DNA of 44,137 nt from Bacillus sp. ISL-34 (GCF_018613325.1 NZ_JAGGQJ010000042.1:1-44137), one strand, 5' to 3'; counted from the first letter of the stretch, positions 8,272 through 17,048 are shown. Program-made: numbers and translations. Notes: generated from the letters alone by a model not told the origin.

Positions 8272-8777
8272 TTGAAGTCATTTCAGCTAAACGAAAAAAC
8301 AAGATCTTTTTTATCGAAATATCAATTATTTGAAGATGATTTGATACAACAAGTTCAGTTGCAGCACCGTATGGAATTAGTGGAAGCATTTGGGGTTCAA
8401 AAAGGGATGCGTGTATTGGAAATAGGTTGTGGGCAGGGGGATACAACCGTTGCAATAGCTGACGCAGTAGGAGAAAACGGATCTGTTGTCGCAATAGATA
8501 TTGCTAGTCCCGATTACGGGGCACCATTAACATTCATAAAACTCAAATTAATCGGCTACTCCAGCAAGCGAATTTTGAAGTGGTAAAACAACTTACAGTC
8601 GATGCAACATTATTACAGGACGGTCAATGGGAAAAAAGTTATGCAAACAGTATCTGTGCAGAATTTATTAAAGTGCCTTCCATGATACAAACGTTGATAA
8701 CTAGTTATTATGAACTCATGAACACTTCGAATGGAAATGAGAATTCATTAAATAGTTTCATTGTTTGTGCAAAGTAA
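8272..8777 (+). pseudogene. SAM-dependent methyltransferase with internal deletion and frameshift
   Basis: The N-terminal part (start probably TTG 8272, GGGGTG upstream) has the class I SAM-binding motif VLEIGCGQGDTT and the acidic AIDIASPDYGAPLT strand. The frame is then lost and ends at 8586; the C-terminal part (VVKQLTVDATLLQDG... to 8777) reads in the next frame. About 175 codons remain where intact relatives have roughly 270, so about 90 codons of the core are missing between 8540 and 8575 as well as the frame shift. Not expected to make an active enzyme. The stretch just upstream (8188-8274) holds a short open reading remnant (EGYIDNPYGAVRFAGEA) I cannot place. Confidence 0.8.
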
Positions 8778-8836
8778 TAAGTTCCTCATTTGAAGATATG
8801 CTTTTTGGTATTTGTGATTGTGAAGGAATGTACTTC

Positions 8837-8920
8837 AACTAACGAGTTCAAGATCAAGAAGCAGCCGAATTGGTTGCTTTTTTGCTTATAGAATTAACAG
8901 GTGCTTCATTTCAACAAGGA
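8837..8920 (+). repeat. triple-hairpin repeat, strongly diverged copy
   Basis: Starts CTAACGAG, has a substituted middle hairpin (AGCAGCC/GGTTGCT, T-rich after it) and ends TAACAGGTGC...CAACAAGGA. Layout and orientation match the other copies. The rest of 8778-9106 shows only AT-rich DNA and the leader of the next gene. Confidence 0.5.
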
Positions 8921-9106
8921 ATAAAATTAGAACTACACATTTTAGCTATATCTAATAGGTGTAGTCCTTTTCATATCAACTGCTACGCTAATCTAACTTA
9001 AATATAAAAAAGTGTTTGTTTTTTGAAGGTGATTCATTTATTTTGTTGTATTTTTAATAATTGGTAGATTAATTAAAAATATAGAAAAAAGTGGAGGGAA
9101 AATCAC

Positions 9107-9967
9107 ATGGTTAACAATTGGAAAAAAATACTAATGGCTGGAGTGATCAGCTTATCCTTGCTAGGTACAGGGTACGTCGGTCACGACCTGATCTCCTCGC
9201 AAAACGTCTCGGCTGAACCCGCATCTGAAAAGGCACCAGGGCATTTGAAAAAAGTGGAGGCTTCCCAGCTTGATGAAATAATCGAACGAGGATACATTCG
9301 GGTAGGAATGACCGGAGACTACAAACCATTTACCTATTTGAACCCGGAAACAAAAGAGTATGAAGGCTTTGACGTGGACGCTGTCAAAGAGCTTGGCAAA
9401 GATCTTGGTGTGAAGGTGGAGTTTGTCGCTACCACATGGCCTACGATGATGAAAGACCTGCAAGCGGATAAATTTGATATCGCTGTGGGCGGTGTGACCC
9501 GCAACACAGCCAGACAAAAAAGCGCTTATGTATCGCAAGGTTATGTTTCATTCGGGAAGGTTCCTTTGATTCGCAAGGAAGATAAAGACAAGTATCTTAC
9601 CATTGATGATATCAACAAGCCTTCTGTACGAATCGGCGTAAATCCAGGCGGAACAAACGAAGAATTTGTCCGTCAGTATCTAAGCCATGCTGACGTAACT
9701 GTTGTAGAAAACAATCTTGATATCCCACATCTTGTTGCAGAAGGTACGTATGATGTTATGATCACTGACACAGTGGAAGCAATGCTGTATGCAAAAGCTG
9801 ATCCCAGATTGTATGCGGCTCAAACTGACAAGCCTTTCACAAACAGTGAAAAAGGTTATATGATCCCGCGGGGTGATTTCATTTATGCAAGCTACTTGGA
9901 AATGTGGATGGATGAAATGAAGCTACAGGGAAAATTTGATGCCCTCTACAAAAAGTGGATGGAATAG
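9107..9967 (+). CDS. secreted PheC-like protein (cyclohexadienyl dehydratase / type 3 solute-binding fold)
   Basis: 286 aa with an N-terminal signal (KK plus a hydrophobic stretch, cleavage likely near AEPA, residues 36-39). The mature part is a periplasmic-binding-protein fold of the amino-acid (SBP_bac_3) type. Several stretches match my memory of Pseudomonas PheC: RVGMTGDYKPFTY (65-77), TWPTMMKDL, NPGGTNEEF (179-187), a TD.VEA stretch (220-224) and EKGYMIPR (248-255). The Glu of NPGGTNE, the catalytic acid in PheC as I remember it, is kept (E185). PheC turns prephenate/arogenate into phenylpyruvate/phenylalanine outside the cytoplasm. No permease or ATPase gene adjoins, which argues against a transport role. 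GGAGGG precedes the ATG. It looks richer in G+C than its neighbours, suggesting transfer. Confidence 0.72.
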   Translation: MVNNWKKILMAGVISLSLLGTGYVGHDLISSQNVSAEPASEKAPGHLKKVEASQLDEIIERGYIRVGMTGDYKPFTYLNPETKEYEGFDVDAVKELGKDLGVKVEFVATTWPTMMKDLQADKFDIAVGGVTRNTARQKSAYVSQGYVSFGKVPLIRKEDKDKYLTIDDINKPSVRIGVNPGGTNEEFVRQYLSHADVTVVENNLDIPHLVAEGTYDVMITDTVEAMLYAKADPRLYAAQTDKPFTNSEKGYMIPRGDFIYASYLEMWMDEMKLQGKFDALYKKWME

Positions 9968-10065
9968 AATATGGAGGTGTTCTATTCTGATCTTAAGAAG
10001 AAAATTTTTTTCTTCCCTTCTAGCATTATTTCGACTGTAAATAAATAGATGAAGGAGGAGTATTT

Positions 10066-10554
10066 ATAGAAAAAATACCTGTTAAAACTTTAAAGAAGAT
10101 AGAAGAGGACATTAAAAATAATGATTTAGGAAAAGCAAGAGATAGAATACACGGGTTAATTATCACCTATCCAGATGAATTAGAATTACATAAAAAATTA
10201 GGCGATATCTATTTTGCATTAAAATATCCCTCGATGGCCGGTCGATATTGGTATCTAGAAAAGAATAAGACACCTGAAATGGTAGATGCGTGTATTCAAT
10301 TCGAAAAATCCATGGGTAACGATCCTATTAGAATAGCCAAAGTTCTAAAATTTAAAGGAGATAGTGAAATTATAAAAGGAATGCAAGATCAGGCAATTTC
10401 TCCTTTACAAAATAAAGTAAAAGAAAAGTTGGTGGAAGAACCTGAAGAGACATTGGAGGATAAGTTATTTACTATTGGGTGTATCACGATATTAATATTA
10501 ATCATTTTCTTTACATTAATCGGAATTTACACTCTCTTTAGCTGGATTTTTTGA
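10066..10554 (+). CDS. DUF6584-like protein with C-terminal membrane anchor, apparent ATA start
   Basis: 162 aa if read from the ATA at 10066. AAGGAGGAG (10052-10060) lies 5 nt before it, and codons from there on read as protein (EKIPVKTLKKIEEDI, KARDRIHGLIITYPDE). The only in-frame ATG is at 10234, which would cut off 56 residues; no GTG or TTG lies between the TAA at 10042 and that ATG. The N-terminal two thirds are helical and repeat-like, as in the DUF6584 family; the C-terminus is one hydrophobic segment (about 134-158). Either ATA is used as a start or an ATG has mutated. Function unknown. Confidence 0.65.
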   Translation: MEKIPVKTLKKIEEDIKNNDLGKARDRIHGLIITYPDELELHKKLGDIYFALKYPSMAGRYWYLEKNKTPEMVDACIQFEKSMGNDPIRIAKVLKFKGDSEIIKGMQDQAISPLQNKVKEKLVEEPEETLEDKLFTIGCITILILIIFFTLIGIYTLFSWIF

Positions 10555-10592
10555 TTCCTGGAATCTTTCTTCAAGAAAGGTATTTGTTCCTC

Positions 10593-10672
10593 AGCTAACA
10601 GTCCTTTACTTCATTATCAGGAGCTGATCACAGTTCCTTTTAAAATGGGGCAGGTTAGTTCTATAAGGGGCA
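10593..10672 (+). repeat. triple-hairpin repeat, diverged copy
   Basis: CAGCTAACAGTCC, a middle hairpin (GGAGCTG/CAGTTCC) and GGGGCAGGTTAGTTC followed by TATAAGGGG. It follows the DUF6584 gene in the same orientation. Confidence 0.6.
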
Positions 10673-10720
10673 ACGTCAGGAAAATGTGGTTTTACAACGA
10701 TAAGGAAGTCTCGAACATAA

Positions 10721-10763
10721 AAAAAGGCGATTTCCAGTTGCTTAAGAAATCGCCTTTTTATTT
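10721..10763. terminator. bidirectional rho-independent terminator
   Basis: AAAAAGGCGATTTC (10721-10734) pairs perfectly with GAAATCGCCTTTTT (10746-10759). A-rich on the left and T-rich on the right, so it can work both ways. Confidence 0.85.
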
Positions 10764-11002
10764 GTTTTACTAAAGCTACCCGTTAGTGAAAATTTTTCTT
10801 GTATTCGAACTTTTTTAATTGATATTTACTCCTTTCGTAATTTCAATAATTTAAATTGATAAGAAAGGTATGGCAGGCCGGGGAAGATAAGAATGATAAG
10901 GGAAATCATCCCTAATACTTGAAAAAATTTCCCCATACTTTCAGATACCCATACCCAATTACTAAGACACTAAGCAACCAAAATATAACGGGGAGCAGTA
11001 TC

Positions 11003-11434
11003 ATGAAAAAAGTTAAATTTATTCCTAGTGGCGGTTTAGCTTTTTTTGAAGAAAAAGAGATGAAAAAGCTTGCCGAATATGCAAAAGAGGGATGGGTTTT
11101 AGAAAAATTTGCAGGGCTAGGGTACAAGCTAAGAAAAGGGGAACGTAAGAACATTGAGTATTCACTGGATTATCAAAAAGAAGCAGATGATGAATATTTA
11201 GCCTTCTTTGAAGCTGCTGGATGGTCACATGTATGTTCTGTAGGTAATGAAATTCATATATTTAGTGCCCCTACAGGAACCAAGCCAATCTATACAAACA
11301 GACCCACTACTGTTGAAAAATATGAACGAGAAAAGAAGCATAAGGGAAAGCTTCTCTTCCATTCTTCATTTCTACTAGAAAAGTTCGAAATTAATATTAA
11401 AGCCCATACTTTGTTATCTTTTTGTAAAGAGTAA
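11003..11434 (+). CDS. DUF2812-family protein, probably truncated at the 3' end
   Basis: 143 aa from the ATG at 11003 (GGGGAG 9 nt upstream; an upstream in-frame ATG at 10919 has no ribosome site). The domain is well kept (KVKFIPSGGLAFFEEKEM, AEYAKEGWVLEKF, FEAAGWSHVCSVGNEIHIFSA, GTKPIY). Family members normally continue into membrane helices, but here the tail after about residue 118 is unrelated sequence (LLFHSSFLLEKFEIN...) and runs over the 3' end of the converging sigma-54 activator gene. This suggests a rearrangement cut off the membrane part. Such genes often sit beside a PadR repressor; none is present. Confidence 0.65.
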   Translation: MKKVKFIPSGGLAFFEEKEMKKLAEYAKEGWVLEKFAGLGYKLRKGERKNIEYSLDYQKEADDEYLAFFEAAGWSHVCSVGNEIHIFSAPTGTKPIYTNRPTTVEKYEREKKHKGKLLFHSSFLLEKFEINIKAHTLLSFCKE

Positions 11435-12773
11435 CTCTTGAAAAGCCTAATTCCTTTGCTGCCAATGACTTATTACCGTGTGTTTTTTCTAATGCTTTTT
11501 TTATTCGTTCTTTTTCTATTAAGCTTATCTCATCTTGAAAGGTGATATTAGCATTTTCAAGCGTTATTTTTTTTGCCCTTTGTGGAAGAATATTCAATAT
11601 ATCACTGGCTTGTAATACAGCGTCATCAGTCATGACCACAAGCCTTTCTACAGAGTTTCTTAATTCTCTTATGTTACCAGGCCAGTGGTATGAGGAAAAT
11701 AACTCCATCATATCATTGGATAGTAATTGTATTTCTTTTTGATATTTAATAGAGAATTCTTCTATAAATAAATTTACCAGCTCTGGAACATCTTCTAATC
11801 TCTCTCGAAGTGAAGGAATATGAAGGGGGACCACATTAAGACGATAATATAAGTCTTCTCTGAATTCCCCTTTTTCCACCATCTCCTCTAGCATGCTGTT
11901 TGTAGCTGCTATTACCCTTATGTCTACTTTGATTGCTTTTGTGCCGCCTACTCTATATATTTCTCCTTCTTGAAGAGTTCTCAAGAATTTAACCTGGATA
12001 TCTAAAGGCATTGTTCCTAATTCATCTAAAAATAGTGTACCACCATTTGCTTCTTCTAATTTTCCCGCTTTCCCACCTTTTTCAGCTCCTGTAAACGAAC
12101 CTTTTTCATAGCCAAAGAATTCGCTTTCAAATAAAGGGGAAGGGATCGCACCACAATTAATAGGAACAAATGGCTTTCTTTTTCTTGAACTTGACTCATG
12201 AATGGCCTGTGCAAAAAGTTCCTTCCCTACACCGCTTTCTCCTAATATCAGCACTGTTGCGTCCGTTGTTGCTACTTTAATAGCGGATGCCTTTATCTGA
12301 TTAATAATTTTGCTGCTGCCTTTTATGTTAGAGAAAGGTAAGTTTTTAGCCTGATTAATGATTTGCTGTTTTAAATCTTGTAGCTTTGAGTTTGTAACGG
12401 AAAGCTTATCATTTAGTTTTACGGTATCTGTAATATCACGATCTACCGATATAGCACCAATCAGGTTGCCACCATGGTCAAAAACAGGAGAAGAACTGAT
12501 TGAAATATGCTTATCAGGCCGAGGTTGATGATAAACATCAAATATTGGCTGTTTACTTTTTAAAATTTCGTACAATTTAATGTCCTTCATTTGAAAATAG
12601 TTCTCTATGTTTTTCCCTATTATTTCATTTGATTTAATTTGATAAGTATTTTCTGCTGCTTCATTCCAGTAAACAACCCGCCCCGTTTTATCAACAGCTG
12701 TGACTGCATCTTTACTGGTTTTTAAAATAGCTTCTAAATAAAAAAGGATATTATCTCTACTAAAATCCGCTAT
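11397..12773 (-). CDS. sigma-54-dependent transcriptional activator (PAS-AAA+-Fis), apparent ATA start
   Basis: 458 aa from ATA 12773. Domains in order: PAS (about 8-120, with GRVVYWNEAAENTY), AAA+ ATPase with Walker A GESGVGKE (178-185), the sigma-54 contact loop GSFTGA (225-230; usually GAFTGA) and Walker B GGTLFLDE (244-251), and a Fis-type helix-turn-helix at the end (LAAKELGFSRVTLYKK). AAAGGAGG lies 9 nt before the ATA. Upstream in-frame codons reach a TAA with no ATG/GTG/TTG, and the first ATG (12590) would remove half of the PAS domain. A PAS ligand probably gates activity. It diverges from the proline racemase-family gene, which has a -24/-12 promoter, and is almost certainly its activator. 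Confidence 0.9.
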   Translation of the reverse strand: MADFSRDNILFYLEAILKTSKDAVTAVDKTGRVVYWNEAAENTYQIKSNEIIGKNIENYFQMKDIKLYEILKSKQPIFDVYHQPRPDKHISISSSPVFDHGGNLIGAISVDRDITDTVKLNDKLSVTNSKLQDLKQQIINQAKNLPFSNIKGSSKIINQIKASAIKVATTDATVLILGESGVGKELFAQAIHESSSRKRKPFVPINCGAIPSPLFESEFFGYEKGSFTGAEKGGKAGKLEEANGGTLFLDELGTMPLDIQVKFLRTLQEGEIYRVGGTKAIKVDIRVIAATNSMLEEMVEKGEFREDLYYRLNVVPLHIPSLRERLEDVPELVNLFIEEFSIKYQKEIQLLSNDMMELFSSYHWPGNIRELRNSVERLVVMTDDAVLQASDILNILPQRAKKITLENANITFQDEISLIEKERIKKALEKTHGNKSLAAKELGFSRVTLYKKITKYGL

Positions 12774-12803
12774 TTTAATCTGCCTCCTTTTACAGCTCTT
12801 TTA

Positions 12804-12815
12804 TGTAAGTTTACA
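12804..12815. promoter_or_regulatory. small palindrome TGTAAGTTTACA near the activator start
   Basis: TGTAA/TTACA half-sites around GT, about 30 bp upstream of the activator's start. Could be an autoregulatory or enhancer site, but it is short and AT-rich. Otherwise 12780-13054 holds only AT-rich spacer. Confidence 0.25.
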
Positions 12816-13054
12816 GGTTTACAATATGTTAATAATATTTACACTTTTTATAATATTTTAAAAATGAAGTCTATTCAATATTTATATTTAGAATTTGTTT
12901 TTTTTATTTATTATTACGTATTAATCTTGCTATTGTATTATCCCTTTAACCCAGCTCTATCAGTTCAGAATAAGGAACATACACGTTATATAAAAGAGAA
13001 TGACTTATTTTTAATTTTGTTTTTTTAAAATCGCAGTAATGCTGAAAAAAGTTT

Positions 13055-13071
13055 TTGGCATGCAAATTGCA
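13055..13071 (+). promoter_or_regulatory. sigma-54 (SigL) -24/-12 promoter of the proline catabolic genes
   Basis: TTGGCATGCAAATTGCA fits the sigma-54 consensus TGGCAC-N5-TTGC: the GG and GC pairs are exactly 10 bp apart. It sits about 50 bp before the racemase start and downstream of the divergently transcribed sigma-54 activator gene. Confidence 0.85.
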
Positions 13072-13117
13072 ATATGTCTAGTAGCACGCAAATTATTGTG
13101 AAAAAAGAGAAGGTGTA

Positions 13118-14128
13118 GTGATGATCAATTTTTCTAAGTTTATTGAAACAATCGATACCCACACAATGGGTCAGCCAACAAGAATTATTGTAAGTGGGGT
13201 TCCAAAAATTTCAGGAGATACAATGTTAGAAAAAAAAAATAATCTTAAAAAAGAAATACCTTGGCTAAGAAATTTATTAATGAACGAACCACGCGGTCAT
13301 CAGGATATGTTTGGAGCTATTCTTTGTGAACCTTCTCAAGAAGGTTGTGATGCTGGCTTAATATTTATGGACAGCGGTGATTACCTTAATATGTGCGGTC
13401 ATGGCACAATCGGCACCATTACTGCGGGTATACAGTTTGGCTTGTTACCTCAAAAGGAAATGTTTTTTCTTGATACACCGTCAGGCAAGGTAGAATGTAC
13501 AGTTAAATATAAAGATCAGAAAGTTAGTCAAGTGTCGTTCCGGAATGTGCCCTCTTTTGTTCTTGAAAAAAATGTGAATATTTCGATTGAAGGCTATGGA
13601 ACCATCAAATTAGATATTGTTTTTGGCGGCAGCATATTTGCTATTGTAGACGCGTCACAATTTAATTTGAAATTAAAAACAAGCGAAACTATTGTCTTAT
13701 CTCAACTTGGTATGAGAATAAAACAAATACTTAATGAGCAATTTTATTTTGAGCATCCTCAAAACCCCAATATTTGCACGGTGGATCTTATAGAGTTCAG
13801 CTTAAAAAAGGAGAAGAATCATTATCGTAATGTTGTTGTTTTTGGGAACGGACAAATTGACCGTTCACCATGCGGCACAGGTACTTCTGCAAAATTAGCA
13901 ACCCTAGATCTTCAAGTTGGTGAAAGTATTATTCAAGAAAGTATTATCGATTCCAGATTTATAGGTAAAGTAGTTGGAAAAACGACAGTATCAGGTTTCG
14001 ATGCTATTATTCCTGAGATTACAGGGGCAGCCTGGGTTACCGGATTACATCGATTTGCTTTAGAAGAAACCGATCCATATCAGCAAGGCTTTACCTTAAA
14101 ACAACAGTCTGTATTGGAAAATGCTTAA
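13118..14128 (+). CDS. proline racemase / hydroxyproline 2-epimerase family enzyme
   Basis: 336 aa (GTG 13118 or ATG 13121; AGAAGGTG upstream). Both catalytic cysteines are present: C93 in MCGHGTIGT and C252 in DRSPCGTGTSAK. This favours a racemase/epimerase over the trans-3-hydroxyproline dehydratases, which have Thr at the first position. PLP-independent, cytoplasmic. With proline dehydrogenase and P5C dehydrogenase downstream, the simplest role is D-proline to L-proline (or 4-hydroxyproline epimerisation) as entry to catabolism. The lack of D-amino-acid oxidase and hydroxyproline-specific genes favours proline. First gene behind the sigma-54 promoter. Confidence 0.85.
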   Translation: MMINFSKFIETIDTHTMGQPTRIIVSGVPKISGDTMLEKKNNLKKEIPWLRNLLMNEPRGHQDMFGAILCEPSQEGCDAGLIFMDSGDYLNMCGHGTIGTITAGIQFGLLPQKEMFFLDTPSGKVECTVKYKDQKVSQVSFRNVPSFVLEKNVNISIEGYGTIKLDIVFGGSIFAIVDASQFNLKLKTSETIVLSQLGMRIKQILNEQFYFEHPQNPNICTVDLIEFSLKKEKNHYRNVVVFGNGQIDRSPCGTGTSAKLATLDLQVGESIIQESIIDSRFIGKVVGKTTVSGFDAIIPEITGAAWVTGLHRFALEETDPYQQGFTLKQQSVLENA

Positions 14129-14256
14129 TGCACAGGAAGACGATGACAGTGAAATATATCTATATGGCTTGCTTCACTTAATCAAAATTTGATGAGGTTT
14201 TCACATTTTCTTTAAGCCTGTTTACGAACTAATTATCTATAAAAGGAGAGAACTAC

Positions 14257-15822
14257 ATGACTATGAGTATTACATTAAAAGAAAAATATAAGCACGAGCC
14301 ATTCACTGATTTTACGATTGAAGAAAATAAAAATGCATTTAATAAAGCGTTAAAAGTTGTTCAATCAGAGATGGGTAAAGGCTACCCCCTAATTATCGGG
14401 GGCGAGTCGATTACAACAGATGAACAAATCATTTCGATTAACCCAGCGAATAAGGAAGAAGTAATTGGAAGTGTTTCCAAAGCAAATAAAGAGTTGGCTG
14501 AAAAGGCGATGCAAGCTGCGCTAGTTGCTTTCGATACTTGGAAACAAGAAGACCCTGAAGTACGGGCGAATATTTTATTTAGTGCAGCAGAGATTCTCCG
14601 CGAACGAAAACATGAATTTTCTGTTTATCTAGTAAAGGAAGCCGGAAAGCCATGGAAAGAAGCAGATGCAGATACGGCAGAAGCGATTGATTTTTTAATT
14701 TTTTATGGACGCCAAATGATGCAATTAAAAGGGGGGGCTCCTGTAGAAAGTAGAGAAGGAGAAGCAAATGCTTTTAATTATATTCCACTTGGTGTAGGGA
14801 TCATTATTTCGCCATTTAACTTTCCATTGGCGATTATGGCTGGAACTGCGGCAGCAGCGATCGTAGCAGGAAATTCAATTCTTTTAAAACCGTCGAATAA
14901 TACACCTGTAATAGCAGCTAAATTTGTGGAACTATTACAAGAAGCTGGTCTTCCTGAAGGAGTAATCAATTACATTCCAGGAAGTGGTGCAGAAGTAGGT
15001 GATTACCTTGTTGATCATCCTAAAACCCGCTTTGTATCTTTCACTGGTTCACGTGAGGTTGGCTGCCGTATTTATGAACGTGCGGCAAAAGTACAGCCAG
15101 GCCAAATCTGGTTGAAGCGTGTGATTGCTGAAATGGGTGGAAAAGATACTGTTGTTGTAGATAAAGATACTGATTTAGATTTAGCAGCATCCTCGATTGT
15201 GTACTCAGCATTTGGATTCTCGGGGCAAAAATGTTCGGCGGGTTCACGTGCGGTTGTACACCAAGATGTCTATGACGAAGTTTTAGAAAGAGCAGCTGCT
15301 TTAACAAACACGTTATCAATCGGTAATCCAGAAGACATGAATACCTACATGGGGCCAGTTATTGATCAAGCTTCTTTTAACAAGATTACAAAATATATTG
15401 AAATTGGAAAAGAAGAAGGCAGGTTGATAACCGGCGGTGAAGGGGATGACTCTAAAGGCTACTTTATCCAGCCGACTATTTTTGCTGATGTTGATGAAAA
15501 AGCACGCATTATGCAAGAAGAAATTTTTGGTCCTGTTTTGGCTTTCTGTAAAGCCCGCGATTTTGATCACATGATGGAAATAGCGAACAATACGGATTAT
15601 GGGCTAACTGGAGCGTTACTCTCAAATAATCCTGATCATATTAAGCGAGCAAAAGAAGAATTCCATGTAGGAAATCTTTATTTTAACCGTGGCTGCACAG
15701 GAGCAATTGTTGGCTACCAGCCGTTTGGTGGTTTTAACATGTCAGGAACAGATTCCAAGGCAGGAGGCCCTGACTATCTTATTTTACACATGCAGGCAAA
15801 AACGATTAGTGAAACAATTTAA
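14257..15822 (+). CDS. rocA: L-glutamate gamma-semialdehyde (P5C) dehydrogenase
   Basis: 521 aa, close to the 515 of Bacillus RocA/PutC. Aldehyde dehydrogenase signatures: [18 protein letters not shown] for NAD binding, general base E292 in AEMGGKD and nucleophile C326 in SGQKCSAGS. Oxidises glutamate gamma-semialdehyde, the hydrated form of P5C, to glutamate with NAD+. GGAGAG lies before the ATG. It lies about 130 bp after the racemase gene in the same direction and is followed by a terminator-like hairpin (15828-15852) before the first proline dehydrogenase. B. subtilis has two paralogues (rocA, ycgN/putC), so the symbol is by family. Confidence 0.92.
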   Translation: MTMSITLKEKYKHEPFTDFTIEENKNAFNKALKVVQSEMGKGYPLIIGGESITTDEQIISINPANKEEVIGSVSKANKELAEKAMQAALVAFDTWKQEDPEVRANILFSAAEILRERKHEFSVYLVKEAGKPWKEADADTAEAIDFLIFYGRQMMQLKGGAPVESREGEANAFNYIPLGVGIIISPFNFPLAIMAGTAAAAIVAGNSILLKPSNNTPVIAAKFVELLQEAGLPEGVINYIPGSGAEVGDYLVDHPKTRFVSFTGSREVGCRIYERAAKVQPGQIWLKRVIAEMGGKDTVVVDKDTDLDLAASSIVYSAFGFSGQKCSAGSRAVVHQDVYDEVLERAAALTNTLSIGNPEDMNTYMGPVIDQASFNKITKYIEIGKEEGRLITGGEGDDSKGYFIQPTIFADVDEKARIMQEEIFGPVLAFCKARDFDHMMEIANNTDYGLTGALLSNNPDHIKRAKEEFHVGNLYFNRGCTGAIVGYQPFGGFNMSGTDSKAGGPDYLILHMQAKTISETI

Positions 15823-15827
15823 GAATT

Positions 15828-15852
15828 AAGGCAGCTTTTATGCTGCCTTTTA
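15828..15852 (+). terminator. hairpin between P5C dehydrogenase and proline dehydrogenase genes
   Basis: AAGGCAGC (15828-15835) pairs with GCTGCCTT (15842-15849), followed by TT only. A weak terminator or attenuator that could lower proline dehydrogenase relative to P5C dehydrogenase. Confidence 0.6.
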
Positions 15853-15895
15853 TAAAATGCAAAAATAAAAAGAAAGATACGTAGGGGGATAAAGG

Positions 15896-16810
15896 ATGTT
15901 AGCAACCGTTTCGAAAAATATTTTTCTCTACGCCTCTCAAAATAAGGGTCTAAATAAAGCAGCTAAAAAATGGGGCCTTCGCTTTGGGGCTTCTCAAGTG
16001 GTCGCAGGAGAGACTATCGAAAGTGCTATTAAAAAATCTCAAACTTTAAATGAAAAAGGCATGGTCTGTACAATGGATCATTTAGGAGAATTTGTTTCAA
16101 CCAAACAAGAAGCACTAGAAGCAACAGATTACAATATTAGAACATTAGAAGCGATAGCTAGAGCTGGTGTAAACAGTAATTTATCAGTAAAAATGACGCA
16201 GCTTGGATTAGATATCGACCGAGATTTTTGTGTGGAAAATATGCGTCAAATACTCGAAACAGCTAAAAAGCATAATAACTTTGTAAGAATCGATATGGAG
16301 GATCACGGGCATTGCCAAATGACGTTAGATATCCTGAGAGAACTGCGCCAAACCTTTGATAATGTTGGCACTGTTATTCAAGCTTATTTATACCGGGCAG
16401 AACAAGATGTAAAAGAGTTAGAAGGTGTTCCTTTGCGTTTGGTGAAGGGTGCTTATAAAGAACCACTGGAAGTCGCCTATCAGGAAAAAGAAAAAGTAGA
16501 TGAAAATTATATGAACATCATTGAAAAGCATTTATTAAGTGGAAGTTATACGGCGATTGCTTCTCATGACCATCACATAATTGCTAAAGTAAAAGACTTT
16601 GCCCAAAGAAATAATATACCGCGCGATCAATTTGAGTTCCAAATGCTATACGGGTTTAGAACAGAGATGCAGCTGAGTTTAGTACAAGAAGGATATAAAA
16701 TGCGTGTGTATATTCCTTTCGGTGATGATTGGTTTGGTTATTTTATGCGCCGATTGGCAGAGCGGCCTCAAAATATAGCATTTGCTCTTAGAGGATTCTT
16801 TTCTAAATAG
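15896..16810 (+). CDS. proline dehydrogenase (first copy)
   Basis: 304 aa, the size of monofunctional Bacillus FadM/PutB. FAD-dependent TIM barrel with RLVKGAYKE and the C-terminal proline-binding helix GYFMRRLAERPQN, whose Arg pair grips the carboxylate. The Tyr of VYIPFG corresponds to the position where hydroxyproline dehydrogenases carry Ser, as I recall it (E. coli PutA Y540), so proline is the likely substrate. Passes electrons to the membrane quinone pool. GGGGGATAAAGG precedes the ATG. Followed by a 51-aa gene and a second proline dehydrogenase. Confidence 0.92.
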   Translation: MLATVSKNIFLYASQNKGLNKAAKKWGLRFGASQVVAGETIESAIKKSQTLNEKGMVCTMDHLGEFVSTKQEALEATDYNIRTLEAIARAGVNSNLSVKMTQLGLDIDRDFCVENMRQILETAKKHNNFVRIDMEDHGHCQMTLDILRELRQTFDNVGTVIQAYLYRAEQDVKELEGVPLRLVKGAYKEPLEVAYQEKEKVDENYMNIIEKHLLSGSYTAIASHDHHIIAKVKDFAQRNNIPRDQFEFQMLYGFRTEMQLSLVQEGYKMRVYIPFGDDWFGYFMRRLAERPQNIAFALRGFFSK

Positions 16811-16892
16811 ATAAAGCAGCATGACGAAAGCCTGTTTGTCCTTATAAAGGGACATTCCTAAGACAAGATGATTTGAATTGGAGGAAATTTTA

Positions 16893-17048
16893 ATGTGGAT
16901 TATCACTATCCATTCCAATAAAAATGTCAAAATGTTTGAATTTGACACAGAGCAAGAAGCAAGATCAACTTTTGAAAAGGTACAGGGCTGTAAATTCCTT
17001 ACTGAAGTAATTTACTTTAACGATTATCAGTTAGCCAAATCTTTATAA
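16893..17048 (+). CDS. 51-aa small protein between the two proline dehydrogenases
   Basis: Starts MWIITIHSNKNVKMFEFDTE and ends YQLAKSL. TTGGAGGAAATTTTA directly before the ATG is a strong ribosome site, and the composition is protein-like (beta-alpha-beta pattern, no low complexity). Not recognised. Its position inside the proline block suggests it is co-expressed with proline dehydrogenase. Confidence 0.65.
   Translation: MWIITIHSNKNVKMFEFDTEQEARSTFEKVQGCKFLTEVIYFNDYQLAKSL

Noticed and set aside
8108..8494. 128-aa minus-strand frame over the methyltransferase remnant
   Set aside because: Overlaps recognisable methyltransferase codons on the other strand, Leu/Ser/Phe-rich, no family match.
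10912..11154. Minus-strand frame opposite the DUF2812 gene
   Set aside because: Shadow of a recognised domain, with no translation signal.
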